A stretch of DNA of 9,438 nt, from contig QAKS01000062.1 in NCBI GenBank assembly GCA_003343685.1, forward strand, positions 1-9,438. The letters are read 5' to 3'. The stretch is from Clostridiales bacterium (GTDB taxonomy: Bacteria > Bacillota > Clostridia > Christensenellales > Christensenellaceae). The notes under the pieces are model-generated. The model searched no databases. It was given only the letters and a program-made list of their open reading frames with translations, and had not been told where the DNA came from. Every line of letters begins with the position of its first letter. Positions within the stretch are counted from its first letter, which is position 1. Both the position numbers and the translations under genes were made by a program. This document shows, in pieces, positions 1-5,557 of the stretch.

Positions 1-3
1 TAA

Positions 4-9
4 AGGAGG
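4..9 (+). promoter_or_regulatory. Ribosome binding site of the DUF4125 gene
   Basis: AGGAGG lies 9 bases before the ATG at 19 and is a near-perfect match to the 16S anti-Shine-Dalgarno, which supports that start. The TAA at 1-3 directly before it could be the stop codon of an upstream gene, but with nothing further upstream visible this cannot be decided. Confidence 0.85.
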
Positions 10-18
10 GGAATTCGG

Positions 19-687
19 ATGAAAGCCATAGATGAGATTATTGCGATGGAGTGGGAGATGTTTCAGAAAGTCAACGAAGGAGGCCCGAGAGCCTCCTGCC
101 AGGAGGACAAAGCTACATTTGAGGGAATGAGGCGGGGGCAGTTTGAAGCATGGTCAGACAGTGTTTTGGAACTGTACCGCGACGATCTGAAACGGGCGAG
201 GAATGACGGACGCAATCTGGTGGAGGAAAAGTATATCCGCATGATGGAGCATACCAGCCCGGAGGAGTATGAATTGCTGCGGGAGCGCGTTCCGCATGTG
301 ACGGAACGAACCTATGCCTTGGCAAGGGCAGTCAGCGGGAAACTGATGAAGCAGACCGAGGAGTTGTTCCGGCAGTTTCCCCGCGTATCCGGCGCGGGAC
401 GGCCGCTGCATTCGGAAGAGGACAACTGCTGGGCTACGTCGGTCGAAACGTATCAGCTTGGAGAACTCCTAACTTATTCCGAGACTACTCTGGAGGCGCT
501 GGAGAAGTATGTGGCGGGGCTGGAGCGGCAGGGGGTGTCTCTGGCGCGCAACATACTGGAAAATTCCGTCGGTTATTATGGATATGAAAATCTAGAAGAG
601 GCAGAACGTTGCGCGGCGGCTCGGGAAAAAGAACCGGTATGTCACCTTACTTTGGAGCCGGGCGGATGCAGCTGCTGTAAGGATTGA
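19..687 (+). CDS. DUF4125 family protein
   Basis: This is a soluble 222-residue protein with no signal peptide or membrane segment. I recognise it as DUF4125 from the N-terminal EWEMFQ (11-16), the GGPRASCQ stretch (21-28), the F-x2-MR-x2-QF-x2-W pattern (34-45), EKYIRMME (70-77) and a C-terminal part with TSVETY (140-145), GELLTYS (148-154) and YYGYENLEEAE (186-196). It is largely helical and charged by composition. It ends in a Cys-rich tail, GGCSCC (215-220). The family has no established biochemical function that I know of. The gene leads a unit in which a TPR protein follows after 3 bases and a DUF4037 nucleotidyltransferase-like protein after that. DUF4125 and DUF4037 are, as I recall, linked or fused in other genomes, so the two probably act together; that is inference. 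The family call is firm; the role is unknown. Confidence 0.85.
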   Translation: MKAIDEIIAMEWEMFQKVNEGGPRASCQEDKATFEGMRRGQFEAWSDSVLELYRDDLKRARNDGRNLVEEKYIRMMEHTSPEEYELLRERVPHVTERTYALARAVSGKLMKQTEELFRQFPRVSGAGRPLHSEEDNCWATSVETYQLGELLTYSETTLEALEKYVAGLERQGVSLARNILENSVGYYGYENLEEAERCAAAREKEPVCHLTLEPGGCSCCKD

Positions 688-690
688 GCG

Positions 691-1464
691 ATGGAGAAAT
701 TTTTTGAAGAATTGGACGCCCTATATCAGGCAGGGAATGTAGATCGAACGGAACAGTTTTTAAAACGATATTTGGAGCACTGCCCGAGAGAAGAACGGAT
801 TACCGTCCTGAACGAACTGGCAGGGTTTTACCGCGGTATCAGCAGGTATGAGGAGTCTGAGGCTGCCTCGAAAGAAGCTCTGCAGCTTCTGGAGGAAAAT
901 GGAATGGAAAATTCTGCCCAATATGCCACGGCGATGATGAATCTGGCAGGTACCTATCGGCTCAGCGGGCGGCTTGACGAGGCTGAAGGGATGATGCGGC
1001 AGGCGGCTGAAATGCTGGATGAGGAGGACTATGCCTATGCCAGCACACTGAACAATCTGTCATTGATCTATCACAAGAAAGGCGATATTGCAAAAGCCGA
1101 GGAGTTAGCAGGCGCGGCACTAACGTGGATGAGGAGCCACGGCTCACCAGAGCATGAGGTGGCGACGTCGCTCAATAATTTGGCTGCTATGAAAATGAGC
1201 AGGGGCGACTGGGCGGGTGCGGCTGAATTGCTGGAGGAGGCCTTGACGTTTTACAAGGCAATGCCCGAGCCAAATATACACTATGCGGCGGCGTTGTCGG
1301 CAAAAGGCGTTTTATGTTTTCGGCAGGGAGATCTGGAAGGAGCGGAGAAAGCTTTTGAAAGGGCGCTCCTGCTGACGGAGCATTTTTTTGGGCATAATGC
1401 GGAATATCAGTCGACGCTGGAAAATTTGAAAAAGGTAAGAGAGGCGAGGGAAAAGCGGATATGA
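691..1464 (+). CDS. Tetratricopeptide repeat protein
   Basis: This 257-residue protein is nearly all helical repeat, with no signal peptide or membrane segment, so it is probably a cytoplasmic scaffold. Five TPR-like units, about 40 residues apart, start near residues 39, 80, 119, 160 and 200. Each has the small-residue and aromatic spacing of the family, for example LNELAGFY, MNLAGTY, LNNLSLIY and LNNLAAM in helix A, and GRLDEAE or GDLEGAE in helix B. The spacing and LNNLA signature are of the kinesin light chain-like (TPR_10/TPR_12) type. Residues 1-35 form a capping segment and the end is charged. The ATG is 3 bases after the DUF4125 stop, with a modest AAGGA 7 bases upstream, and the stop overlaps the next start (ATGA), so translation is probably coupled. 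TPRs bind partner proteins; its neighbours are the obvious candidates, but this is inference. Confidence 0.88.
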   Translation: MEKFFEELDALYQAGNVDRTEQFLKRYLEHCPREERITVLNELAGFYRGISRYEESEAASKEALQLLEENGMENSAQYATAMMNLAGTYRLSGRLDEAEGMMRQAAEMLDEEDYAYASTLNNLSLIYHKKGDIAKAEELAGAALTWMRSHGSPEHEVATSLNNLAAMKMSRGDWAGAAELLEEALTFYKAMPEPNIHYAAALSAKGVLCFRQGDLEGAEKAFERALLLTEHFFGHNAEYQSTLENLKKVREAREKRI

Positions 1465-2396
1465 AGGCACTGGAGCTGACGAAGGACTACTGGAATGCTG
1501 TGGCAGAGCCCGAGTTGGAGGCAGCGTTTCCGAAGCTGTTTCCGCATTTGGCTGTCGGGCTGGCAGGCAACGGCTCCGAGTGCTTTGGATACGATGATGA
1601 GCAGTCTATGGATCACGACTGGGGTGTGGATTTTTTTATATGGGTTCCGGAGAATGAGCGCGGAAACATTTCGGCGCTGCAAACATGGAAGGAAGATCTG
1701 TTCTCACGCAGACCGCCGCAGCATGTGAGAAAGCAGTCTGAGTTAGGTGGCATGGTGGGGGTCATGACGACGGGAGATTTTTACAGGTCGTTGATCGGCA
1801 GCCCTGCGGCGCCTGCCGACGTGTTGGAGTGGAGACGTGCGCCGGAGGAAAATTATGCGATGGCGGTCAACGGAGAGGTGTTCCGGGACGGAGCGGGAGA
1901 ATTTACATCTATCAGAAACAGTCTGCTGGCATATTATCCCGAGGATCTGCGAAAAAAGAAAATTGCCGCGCGGTGTATGGCGCTGGCGCAAACGGGGCAA
2001 TACAATTTTGAGCGCGTTGCCCGTCGGGAGGACTGGGTGACGGTGCGTACTGTTTTGGCAAAATTTACGCAGGAGGCAATGGGGCTGGCGTACCATCTGA
2101 ACAGGGTCTACAGACCTTATTACAAATGGACGTGGAGAAAGCTCAAAGAGCTGCCTGTGATGGGCGGAGGGCTGGCGGAAATGCTGAGGGAGCTGGCGTG
2201 TATGGGCAGCATGGACAGGGAAAGCCGTATTTTACAGCAGAAGATAATAGACCGGATTTGCAGTATGTTTGCGGAAGAACTTCGCAGACAAAAATTGAGT
2301 GATTCGCAAGACTGGTTTTTGGCAGAGCATGGTACGGCGGTGCAGAGGACAATCCGGCACGAGCTGCTGAGGAGCCTTCCGCCGCAGTATGAATAA
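1461..2396 (+). CDS. DUF4037 protein with nucleotidyltransferase-like domain
   Basis: This 311-residue cytoplasmic protein has an N-terminal domain with the DNA polymerase beta-type nucleotidyltransferase signature. A Gly-Ser pair at 38-39 is followed 11 residues later by Asp51-His-Asp53-Trp (stretch 36-55, GNGSECFGYDDEQSMDHDWG). The two Asp would bind the metal-nucleotide complex; Asp143 in the GEVFRDGAGEF stretch (138-148) is a possible third carboxylate. The C-terminal half (about 155-311) is helical, with RCMALAQTGQYNFERVARRED (171-191, key residues Gln177, Gly179, Asn182, Arg185) and LNRVYRPYYKW (213-223), which are the marks I know for DUF4037. All motif residues look intact, so it is probably an active transferase. 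The nucleotide and acceptor are unknown. The start overlaps the TPR gene's stop by 4 bases. Similar folds occur in aminoglycoside nucleotidyltransferases and AMP-transferring antitoxins, but neither function can be assigned here. Confidence 0.85.
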   Translation: MKALELTKDYWNAVAEPELEAAFPKLFPHLAVGLAGNGSECFGYDDEQSMDHDWGVDFFIWVPENERGNISALQTWKEDLFSRRPPQHVRKQSELGGMVGVMTTGDFYRSLIGSPAAPADVLEWRRAPEENYAMAVNGEVFRDGAGEFTSIRNSLLAYYPEDLRKKKIAARCMALAQTGQYNFERVARREDWVTVRTVLAKFTQEAMGLAYHLNRVYRPYYKWTWRKLKELPVMGGGLAEMLRELACMGSMDRESRILQQKIIDRICSMFAEELRRQKLSDSQDWFLAEHGTAVQRTIRHELLRSLPPQYE

Positions 2397-2406
2397 TGGA
2401 TAAAAC

Positions 2407-2412
2407 AGGAGG
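2407..2412 (+). promoter_or_regulatory. Ribosome binding site that decides the epimerase start
   Basis: AGGAGG ends directly against the first possible ATG (2413), leaving no spacer. It lies 6 bases from the second in-frame ATG (2419), a workable distance. The true start is therefore 2419. Confidence 0.8.
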
Positions 2413-2418
2413 ATGACG

Positions 2419-3318
2419 ATGAAAAATATTTTAGTAATCGGCGGAAGCTATTTTACGGGTCGGGTCTATTCCATTTTGGCTTCGAAGGAGGAATGCCTCC
2501 GACTGCACGTCGTTAACCGCGGCACATATCCCCTGAATCTGCCCAATGTTACGGAATACAGATGTGACAGACACGACGCGGAGCGGCTGGCGGAGACTTT
2601 GCCGGAAATGGTTTTTGACGCGGCAATTGATTTTTGCGCCTATATGCCGGGAGAAACGGAGACAATTGCAAAAGCGCTGGACGGGAGGATCGGGCACTAT
2701 GTGTTTTTTTCCACGGCAAGCGTCTACCGGCCTGCAAAAGGCTTTTTGAATGAAAGCGCACAGCTGCTTCATTCGTTCGGCAGTGATGAGACGGGGCGGT
2801 ATCTGGCGGGAAAAGCTGCGCTGGAGGATGAGGCGCGGAAGACGGGATTGCCATGGACGATCCTGCGTCCTGCATTTATTTACGGCCCCTATAATTATGC
2901 GCCGCGTGAAGCGTGGTTTATTGAACAAATTGTACGCGGAAGAGCTGTGCTGTTTCCGGAGGACGCGGCGGGCAGATGGAGCTTTGTCTATGTCGCGGAC
3001 ATTGCGAAAGTGCTGATAGCGATTGCAGGCGACAAACGCGCATTTGGCAAAAACTATAATCTTGCGGGCAAAGAGACAGTGGATTATTCTCTGCTGATGG
3101 AGCAACTGGAACGCTGTTGGGGAAAGCCTGTTCAAAAGCAGACAATGACATGCAGACAGGCTGATTCGGCAGGGATTCCGCTGCCTTTTCCGCTGGATGG
3201 AGATGTTCTTTACGACGGGAGCAGAGTGGTATGTGATTTTGGTGTGGGCTATACGCTTCTGCAGTTCGGAATGGAAAAGACATTTGGTGCCTTTCGGTCT
3301 GTTTTTGAAAAAAACTGA
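2419..3318 (+). CDS. NAD-dependent epimerase/dehydratase family protein (SDR)
   Basis: This 299-residue extended short-chain dehydrogenase/reductase has an N-terminal Rossmann fold. The dinucleotide motif is GGSYFTG (8-14), followed by the basic end of strand 2, VVNRGTY (31-37), and D50 at the end of the next strand. The catalytic set is visible as FSTASVY (97-103) and Tyr128-x3-Lys132. LRPAFIYGP (149-157) and YVADIAK (191-197) are typical of the substrate-binding half. The variant glycine motif and short length resemble the atypical, CSP41-like group of nucleotide-sugar epimerase relatives rather than classical UDP-glucose 4-epimerase, so the substrate cannot be named. It is cytoplasmic. I place the start at 2419 rather than 2413 because the Shine-Dalgarno abuts 2413. 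The gene follows the DUF4037 gene by 22 bases and lacks an obvious promoter, so it is probably co-transcribed. No intrinsic terminator follows it. Confidence 0.88.
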   Translation: MKNILVIGGSYFTGRVYSILASKEECLRLHVVNRGTYPLNLPNVTEYRCDRHDAERLAETLPEMVFDAAIDFCAYMPGETETIAKALDGRIGHYVFFSTASVYRPAKGFLNESAQLLHSFGSDETGRYLAGKAALEDEARKTGLPWTILRPAFIYGPYNYAPREAWFIEQIVRGRAVLFPEDAAGRWSFVYVADIAKVLIAIAGDKRAFGKNYNLAGKETVDYSLLMEQLERCWGKPVQKQTMTCRQADSAGIPLPFPLDGDVLYDGSRVVCDFGVGYTLLQFGMEKTFGAFRSVFEKN

Positions 3319-3377
3319 GAAAAAAACGCCTGCTTTTATGAATTTCTTAAATATTTCTTTAAATTTTTTATTTTCTA

Positions 3378-3407
3378 TTGATAAATTTTAACAAAAGCGG
3401 TTATAAT
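3378..3407 (+). promoter_or_regulatory. Upstream rho promoter P1 (sigma-A type)
   Basis: TTGATA (3378-3383) is followed after 18 bases by a perfect TATAAT (3402-3407), within an AT-rich stretch that could act as an UP element. Transcription would begin near 3414, giving a leader of about 175 bases for rho. Confidence 0.72.
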
Positions 3408-3424
3408 ATATTAAAGCAGATGGC

Positions 3425-3453
3425 TTGACAACACAGCGATTAAAGGGGATAAT
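3425..3453 (+). promoter_or_regulatory. Downstream rho promoter P2 (sigma-A type)
   Basis: A perfect TTGACA (3425-3430) is followed after 17 bases by GATAAT (3448-3453), five of six matches to the consensus. Transcription would begin near 3460, giving a leader of about 130 bases. It lies within the sequence transcribed from P1. Confidence 0.7.
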
Positions 3454-3484
3454 AGATATTAGTTCTGCTGACATTACCGTTTTT

Positions 3485-3509
3485 TCCAAAAAATAAAATT
3501 TGTTTTGGA
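3485..3509 (+). other. Weak inverted repeat in the rho leader
   Basis: TCCAAAA (3485-3491) and TTTTGGA (3503-3509) can form a 7-bp, mostly A-U stem with an 11-base loop. No T-run follows, so it is not an intrinsic terminator. It could contribute to control of rho translation or attenuation, but a chance match in AT-rich DNA is possible. Confidence 0.3.
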
Positions 3510-3588
3510 CTTTGATCGTTATTGTGCGGAAGTTTATTATTGTATTTTAAAAAATTAAATTTTTGTAATATACACAAGGGGAATTTAT

Positions 3589-5187
3589 ATGGATATTGAT
3601 CTGTTAAAGTCGAAAAGCCTCAGCGATTTGAGGGAGATAGCCAAGCTGGCCGGCGTAAAGTCGGTCACGACCTACAGAAAAGGCGAATTGCTCGAAAAGC
3701 TGATCGGCATGGCAGAGGAGAGCAAGGATGAGCAGCCAGTGAATCCGCAGGCTGAGGAGACGGCAGACAGGGCGCCCGGAATTTTTGAGCAGGAAACGCA
3801 TGAAATACCTGCGGCATCGGAGGACGGGGGAGTTATGCTGGCGGAGCCGGAAGAGATACAGGACAATCCCGAAGAAGAATATGCCGTACAGCATGAGGAG
3901 GAGAACCATGCAGAGGTGCAGGAGGAGCATGGAGAACACAAACATACGGCAGAGCGCTCCTCCCGTAAACGCATTATCGAGTATGTGCCGAACAACGACG
4001 CGGTAAATGAAATACTGAATACCGGAGAGTGCAAGGACGCCGACGGCGTGCTGGAGGTTCACCCGGACGGATACGGTTTTCTGCGCAGCCAGAATTACCT
4101 GCCGGGCAATAAGGACGTCTATATTTCGATGGCGCAGATTCGGAAATTCAACCTGAAAACCGGAGACAAGGTGACGGGAAAGACCCGCCCTGCAAAAGAC
4201 AGCGAGCGGCTTTTAGCCATGCTGTATATCGAGTCGGTAAACGGCGGGCCGGTAGAGGCATGTCAGCACAGAAAGCCCTTTGAAGAGCTGACGCCTATTT
4301 ATCCGGACAAGCGGTTCCAACTGGAAAACACAAGGGTCACCCGAGATCTGGCCATTAGGCTGATTGATCTGGTATCGCCGATCGGAATGGGGCAGAGAGG
4401 TCTGATCGTTTCCCCGCCGAAGGCCGGTAAGACGACAATGCTGAAAAAAATAGCAAACAGCATTACCAACAATTATCCGGATGTAGAAATGCTTGTTCTG
4501 CTCATTGATGAGAGGCCTGAGGAAGTGACGGATATGCAGCGCTCCATCAGGGGAGAGGTGATCTACTCCACATTTGACGAACGCCCGGAAAACCACACAA
4601 AAGTGGCCGAAATGGTAATCGAACGCGCAAAACGCCTTGTCGAAGCAGGCAAGAACGTTGTGGTTCTTCTGGATAGTATTACGAGGCTGGCGAGGGCGTA
4701 TAACCTGACCGTGCCGCCGTCCGGGAGAACGCTGTCCGGCGGTCTGGATCCCAGCTCACTCTACAAGCCCAAAAGATTTTTTGGCGCAGCGAGAAACATA
4801 GAGCACGGCGGAAGCCTGACGATTATTGCTACGGCGCTGGTGGAGACGGGAAGCAGGATGGATGAGATTATTTTTGAGGAATTCAAGGGCACCGGCAATA
4901 TGGAGCTGCATCTTGACAGAAAGCTTTCGGAAAAGAGAATTTTCCCTGCCATTGATCTGGCAAAATCGGGAACGCGCAGAGAGGAACTGCTGCTCTCCAA
5001 TACGGAGAGGGAGGGTATCTGGGCTATCAGAAAGGTGCTTTCCAGCGGAAATACAGCGGAGGTGACAGAACAGCTCATCAGTATGCTGGTGAGAACCCAA
5101 ACGAACGACGAGTTCCTAATGCGTCTTCGGGAATGGCTTGCTATTTGGGAAAAGGAAGGATATAAACTGACGACGAGCAGATATTAA
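3589..5187 (+). CDS. rho: Transcription termination factor Rho
   Basis: This is the hexameric ATP-dependent RNA helicase that ends transcription on unstructured RNA. At 532 residues it is about 110 longer than E. coli Rho (419). The order is a Rho_N SAP-like helical domain (1-44), an acidic Glu/His-rich linker (about 45-125), a basic patch SSRKRIIEY (124-132), the OB-fold RNA-binding domain (about 150-215, with GYGFLR 161-166) and the RecA-type motor. Motor landmarks are Walker A PPKAGKTT (276-283), Asp307-Glu308-Arg309 with the catalytic Glu, Walker B with Asp362 (LLDSITR), Q-loop [11 protein letters not shown] (375-385), R-loop FKGTGN (432-437) and arginine finger Arg463. These align with E. 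coli at a constant offset of 97. Lys278, Arg309, Ser363 and Arg366 match bicyclomycin-contact positions, so no built-in resistance is seen. It is driven by two putative promoters and a long leader, consistent with the autoregulation known for rho. Confidence 0.98.
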   Translation: MDIDLLKSKSLSDLREIAKLAGVKSVTTYRKGELLEKLIGMAEESKDEQPVNPQAEETADRAPGIFEQETHEIPAASEDGGVMLAEPEEIQDNPEEEYAVQHEEENHAEVQEEHGEHKHTAERSSRKRIIEYVPNNDAVNEILNTGECKDADGVLEVHPDGYGFLRSQNYLPGNKDVYISMAQIRKFNLKTGDKVTGKTRPAKDSERLLAMLYIESVNGGPVEACQHRKPFEELTPIYPDKRFQLENTRVTRDLAIRLIDLVSPIGMGQRGLIVSPPKAGKTTMLKKIANSITNNYPDVEMLVLLIDERPEEVTDMQRSIRGEVIYSTFDERPENHTKVAEMVIERAKRLVEAGKNVVVLLDSITRLARAYNLTVPPSGRTLSGGLDPSSLYKPKRFFGAARNIEHGGSLTIIATALVETGSRMDEIIFEEFKGTGNMELHLDRKLSEKRIFPAIDLAKSGTRREELLLSNTEREGIWAIRKVLSSGNTAEVTEQLISMLVRTQTNDEFLMRLREWLAIWEKEGYKLTTSRY

Positions 5188-5194
5188 AAAATAC

Positions 5195-5223
5195 TTGCAT
5201 TTTATGGCGCGTATTGCTATAAT
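5195..5223 (+). promoter_or_regulatory. rpmE promoter (extended -10, sigma-A)
   Basis: TTGCAT (5195-5200) is followed after 17 bases by a perfect TATAAT (5218-5223), preceded by TGC, the extended -10 element. An A-run directly upstream may act as an UP element. It starts only 7 bases after the rho stop, so rpmE can be expressed independently of rho. Transcription would begin near 5230, leaving a leader of about 40 bases. Confidence 0.82.
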
Positions 5224-5256
5224 ACTATTTGCGACTAATAGCGAACTATAATGGGA

Positions 5257-5264
5257 GAGAGGTG
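5257..5264 (+). promoter_or_regulatory. Ribosome binding site of rpmE
   Basis: GAGAGGTG sits 6 bases upstream of the ATG at 5271. It fixes the start there and excludes an in-frame TTG at 5229, which would also lie on or before the predicted transcription start. Confidence 0.8.
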
Positions 5265-5270
5265 AATCCA

Positions 5271-5471
5271 ATGAAACCTGATATACATCCGGAGTATGGC
5301 GAATGCACGGTCACATGCGCTTGCGGAGAGACATTTAAGACTGGTTCGGTAAAGAAAGAAATCAAAGTCGACGTTTGCTCCAAGTGCCATCCTTACTTTA
5401 CGGGCAAGCAGAAGCTGGTTGATTCCGGCGGCAGGGTAGACCGTTTCAAGAAGAGATACGGCATAGACTGA
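5271..5471 (+). CDS. rpmE: 50S ribosomal protein L31, zinc-binding type
   Basis: This 66-residue protein of the large ribosomal subunit helps bridge the subunits at the central protuberance. The N-terminus MKPDIHPEY is typical of the family. Cys16, Cys18, Cys36 and Cys39 form the zinc site of the C+ form, which stores zinc and can be replaced by a cysteine-free paralogue in zinc starvation. The C-terminal VDRFKKRYG (56-64) is standard, and the length is normal. The next stretch of an in-frame extension back to a TTG at 5229 adds residues foreign to L31 and was dropped. It has its own promoter and a strong terminator, so it is largely a single-gene unit, although read-through from rho is possible because no terminator separates them. 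Confidence 0.97.
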   Translation: MKPDIHPEYGECTVTCACGETFKTGSVKKEIKVDVCSKCHPYFTGKQKLVDSGGRVDRFKKRYGID

Positions 5472-5505
5472 TCTGCCCAAGGCAGGTGAATAGCACCAGA
5501 AAATT

Positions 5506-5534
5506 ACAGACCGTGTATATCGGTCTGTTTTTTT
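5506..5534 (+). terminator. Intrinsic terminator after rpmE
   Basis: ACAGACCG (5506-5513) pairs perfectly with CGGTCTGT (5521-5528) around a 7-base loop, and a run of seven T (5528-5534) follows. This is a classic Rho-independent terminator. It ends only 23 bases before the YqhQ start codon. A smaller stem, CTGCC/GGCAG with a 3-base loop (5473-5485), lies between the rpmE stop and this terminator. Confidence 0.93.
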
Positions 5535-5557
5535 AAAGGTAGATTTGCGGAGGCGCG

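Larger units (their letters stand above)
3319..3588 (+). other. AT-rich intergenic region and rho leader
   Basis: This 270-base stretch is far more AT-rich than the flanking genes and I see no credible gene in it. Two tandem sigma-A-like promoters occupy about 3378-3453. The remaining roughly 130 bases are a rho leader with a weak AT hairpin at 3485-3509. Just before rho is AAGGGG at 3576-3581, 7 bases from the ATG. There is no GC-rich stem followed by a T-run after the epimerase gene, so transcription from region 1 may continue into rho or stop by a Rho-dependent route. Confidence 0.75.

Noticed and set aside
280..297. RERVPH (R-x4-H) in DUF4125 as a HEPN ribonuclease motif, which with the nucleotidyltransferase would suggest an MNT/HEPN toxin-antitoxin pair
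   Set aside because: The motif is short enough to occur by chance, is mid-protein rather than in the usual C-terminal helix context, and I do not believe the His is conserved in DUF4125. The intervening TPR gene is also unlike known MNT/HEPN loci.
2413..2418. First ATG of the epimerase gene at 2413
   Set aside because: AGGAGG abuts it with no spacer; the ATG at 2419 has a 6-base spacer and gives the usual N-terminus of the Rossmann fold.
2431..3135. A 234-codon - strand open frame opposite the epimerase
   Set aside because: The + strand frame carries a complete SDR with catalytic residues; the opposite frame has no recognisable motif.
3303..3345. Possible terminator after the epimerase gene
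   Set aside because: The stretch has A-runs but no stable GC stem followed by a T-run on the + strand.
3415..3469. AGCAGA/TCTGCT inverted repeat spanning rho promoter P2
   Set aside because: It is only 6 bp with a 43-base loop, which is expected by chance and thermodynamically weak.
5229..5270. TTG-initiated 14-residue extension of L31
   Set aside because: It would start at or before the predicted transcription start, lacks a ribosome binding site, and adds residues not found in L31. The ATG at 5271 has a good GAGAGGTG.
5473..5485. CTGCC/GGCAG stem after rpmE as a riboswitch or protein-binding element
   Set aside because: A 5-bp stem with a 3-base loop is too small for any riboswitch class I know and is noted only as part of the 3' untranslated region.
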